Origin: an uncultured Planctomycetaceae bacterium
GTDB lineage: Bacteria > Planctomycetota > Phycisphaerae > UBA1845 > UTPLA1
Reading direction: 5' to 3'
Assembly (NCBI GenBank): GCA_938008425.1
Contig: CALLKH010000155.1
Span: 1-6,130, forward strand
DNA: 6,130 bases
Shown: piece after piece, positions 6,078-6,130 of the stretch
Position numbering within the stretch: position 1 is the first letter of the stretch
Layout: each line of letters begins with the position of its first letter
Program-made: the position numbers and the translations under genes
Notes under the pieces: model-generated
Seen by the model: only the letters and a program-made list of their open reading frames with translations
What the model was told of the DNA's origin: nothing
The model's database searches: none

Positions 6078-6112
6078 GCCGCCCGCCCCAGTTACGTGCA
6101 GAGGCGGGCGGC
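6078..6112. terminator. Stem-loop 3, 10-bp GC-rich, possible terminator
   Basis: GCCGCCCGCC at 6078-6087 pairs perfectly with GGCGGGCGGC at 6103-6112 around a 15-nt loop. On the plus strand it is followed by TGCTGTTGTC, a poor U-tract; on the minus strand it is followed by GGTTT then AGAAAT, also weak. It could end transcription of the plus-strand gene, or of a gene entering from the right on the minus strand, or simply be a repeat. Terminators with poor U-tracts are common in GC-rich bacteria. Confidence 0.45.
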
Positions 6113-6130
6113 TGCTGTTGTCAGTGCGTC

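Larger units (their letters stand above)
5816..6130. other. Gene-free stretch at the right side
   Basis: No frame here has a credible start, ribosome binding site and composition. A 102-aa plus-strand frame (5766-6074) begins inside the preceding gene and is Arg-rich shadow. The stretch holds three perfect stem-loops after 5978 (listed separately). It may be a 3' untranslated region, an untranslated structured RNA, or the boundary between element and host. No tRNA was recognised. Confidence 0.6.

Noticed and set aside
1..6130. CRISPR array, retron or other defence system
   Set aside because: No regularly spaced direct repeats, reverse transcriptase, nuclease or toxin-antitoxin pair was seen.

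Overview
The window looks like the early region of a Mu-like transposable prophage, or a related MuA/MuB-type transposon, in a GC-rich bacterium. The phylum cannot be fixed from the sequence. GC richness, G/C-ending codons in the main genes and a REP-like repeat of the CCCTCACCCC...GGGAGAGGGAG type fit several GC-rich groups, including planctomycetes and proteobacteria. No structural or lysis genes are visible, so an intact phage cannot be told from a bare transposon or a degraded prophage.

Layout. Six tightly packed genes run on the minus strand from about 5085 down to the left edge. They are an HTH regulator of the CII/XRE type (161 aa), a protein with an N-terminal zinc-ribbon-like region and a helical C-terminus (202 aa), a small two-CxxC protein (89 aa), a MuA-type DDE transposase (688 aa), a MuB-type AAA+ target-selection ATPase (432 aa), and a small winged-helix-like protein (89 aa). 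A further gene may start at position 14 and run off the window. Two junctions are ATGA overlaps (4600-4603 and 1589-1592), one may be a TGATG junction (12-16), and the other gaps are only 10-36 nt, so this is almost certainly one operon with coupled translation.

A 100-bp divergent region (5086-5185) separates the operon from a plus-strand gene at 5186-5815. That gene encodes a tryptophan-rich protein that I do not recognise, with codon use unlike the operon. Two neighbouring inverted repeats lie in the divergent region, both with 12-nt spacers, and are candidate operators for the HTH protein. In Mu the divergent gene at this place is the repressor c, but the protein here shows no HTH I can recognise.

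The last 315 bp (5816-6130) hold no convincing gene but contain three successive perfect stem-loops. The element's end may lie here or beyond; I could not identify terminal TG...CA ends or a target-site duplication.

How the genes work together (inference from Mu). The HTH protein sets early transcription. The MuB homologue binds target DNA as an ATP-dependent filament and recruits the MuA homologue, which joins the element's ends to the target. The two zinc-binding proteins lie at the place where Mu has only short regulatory genes and are the least explained part of the operon.
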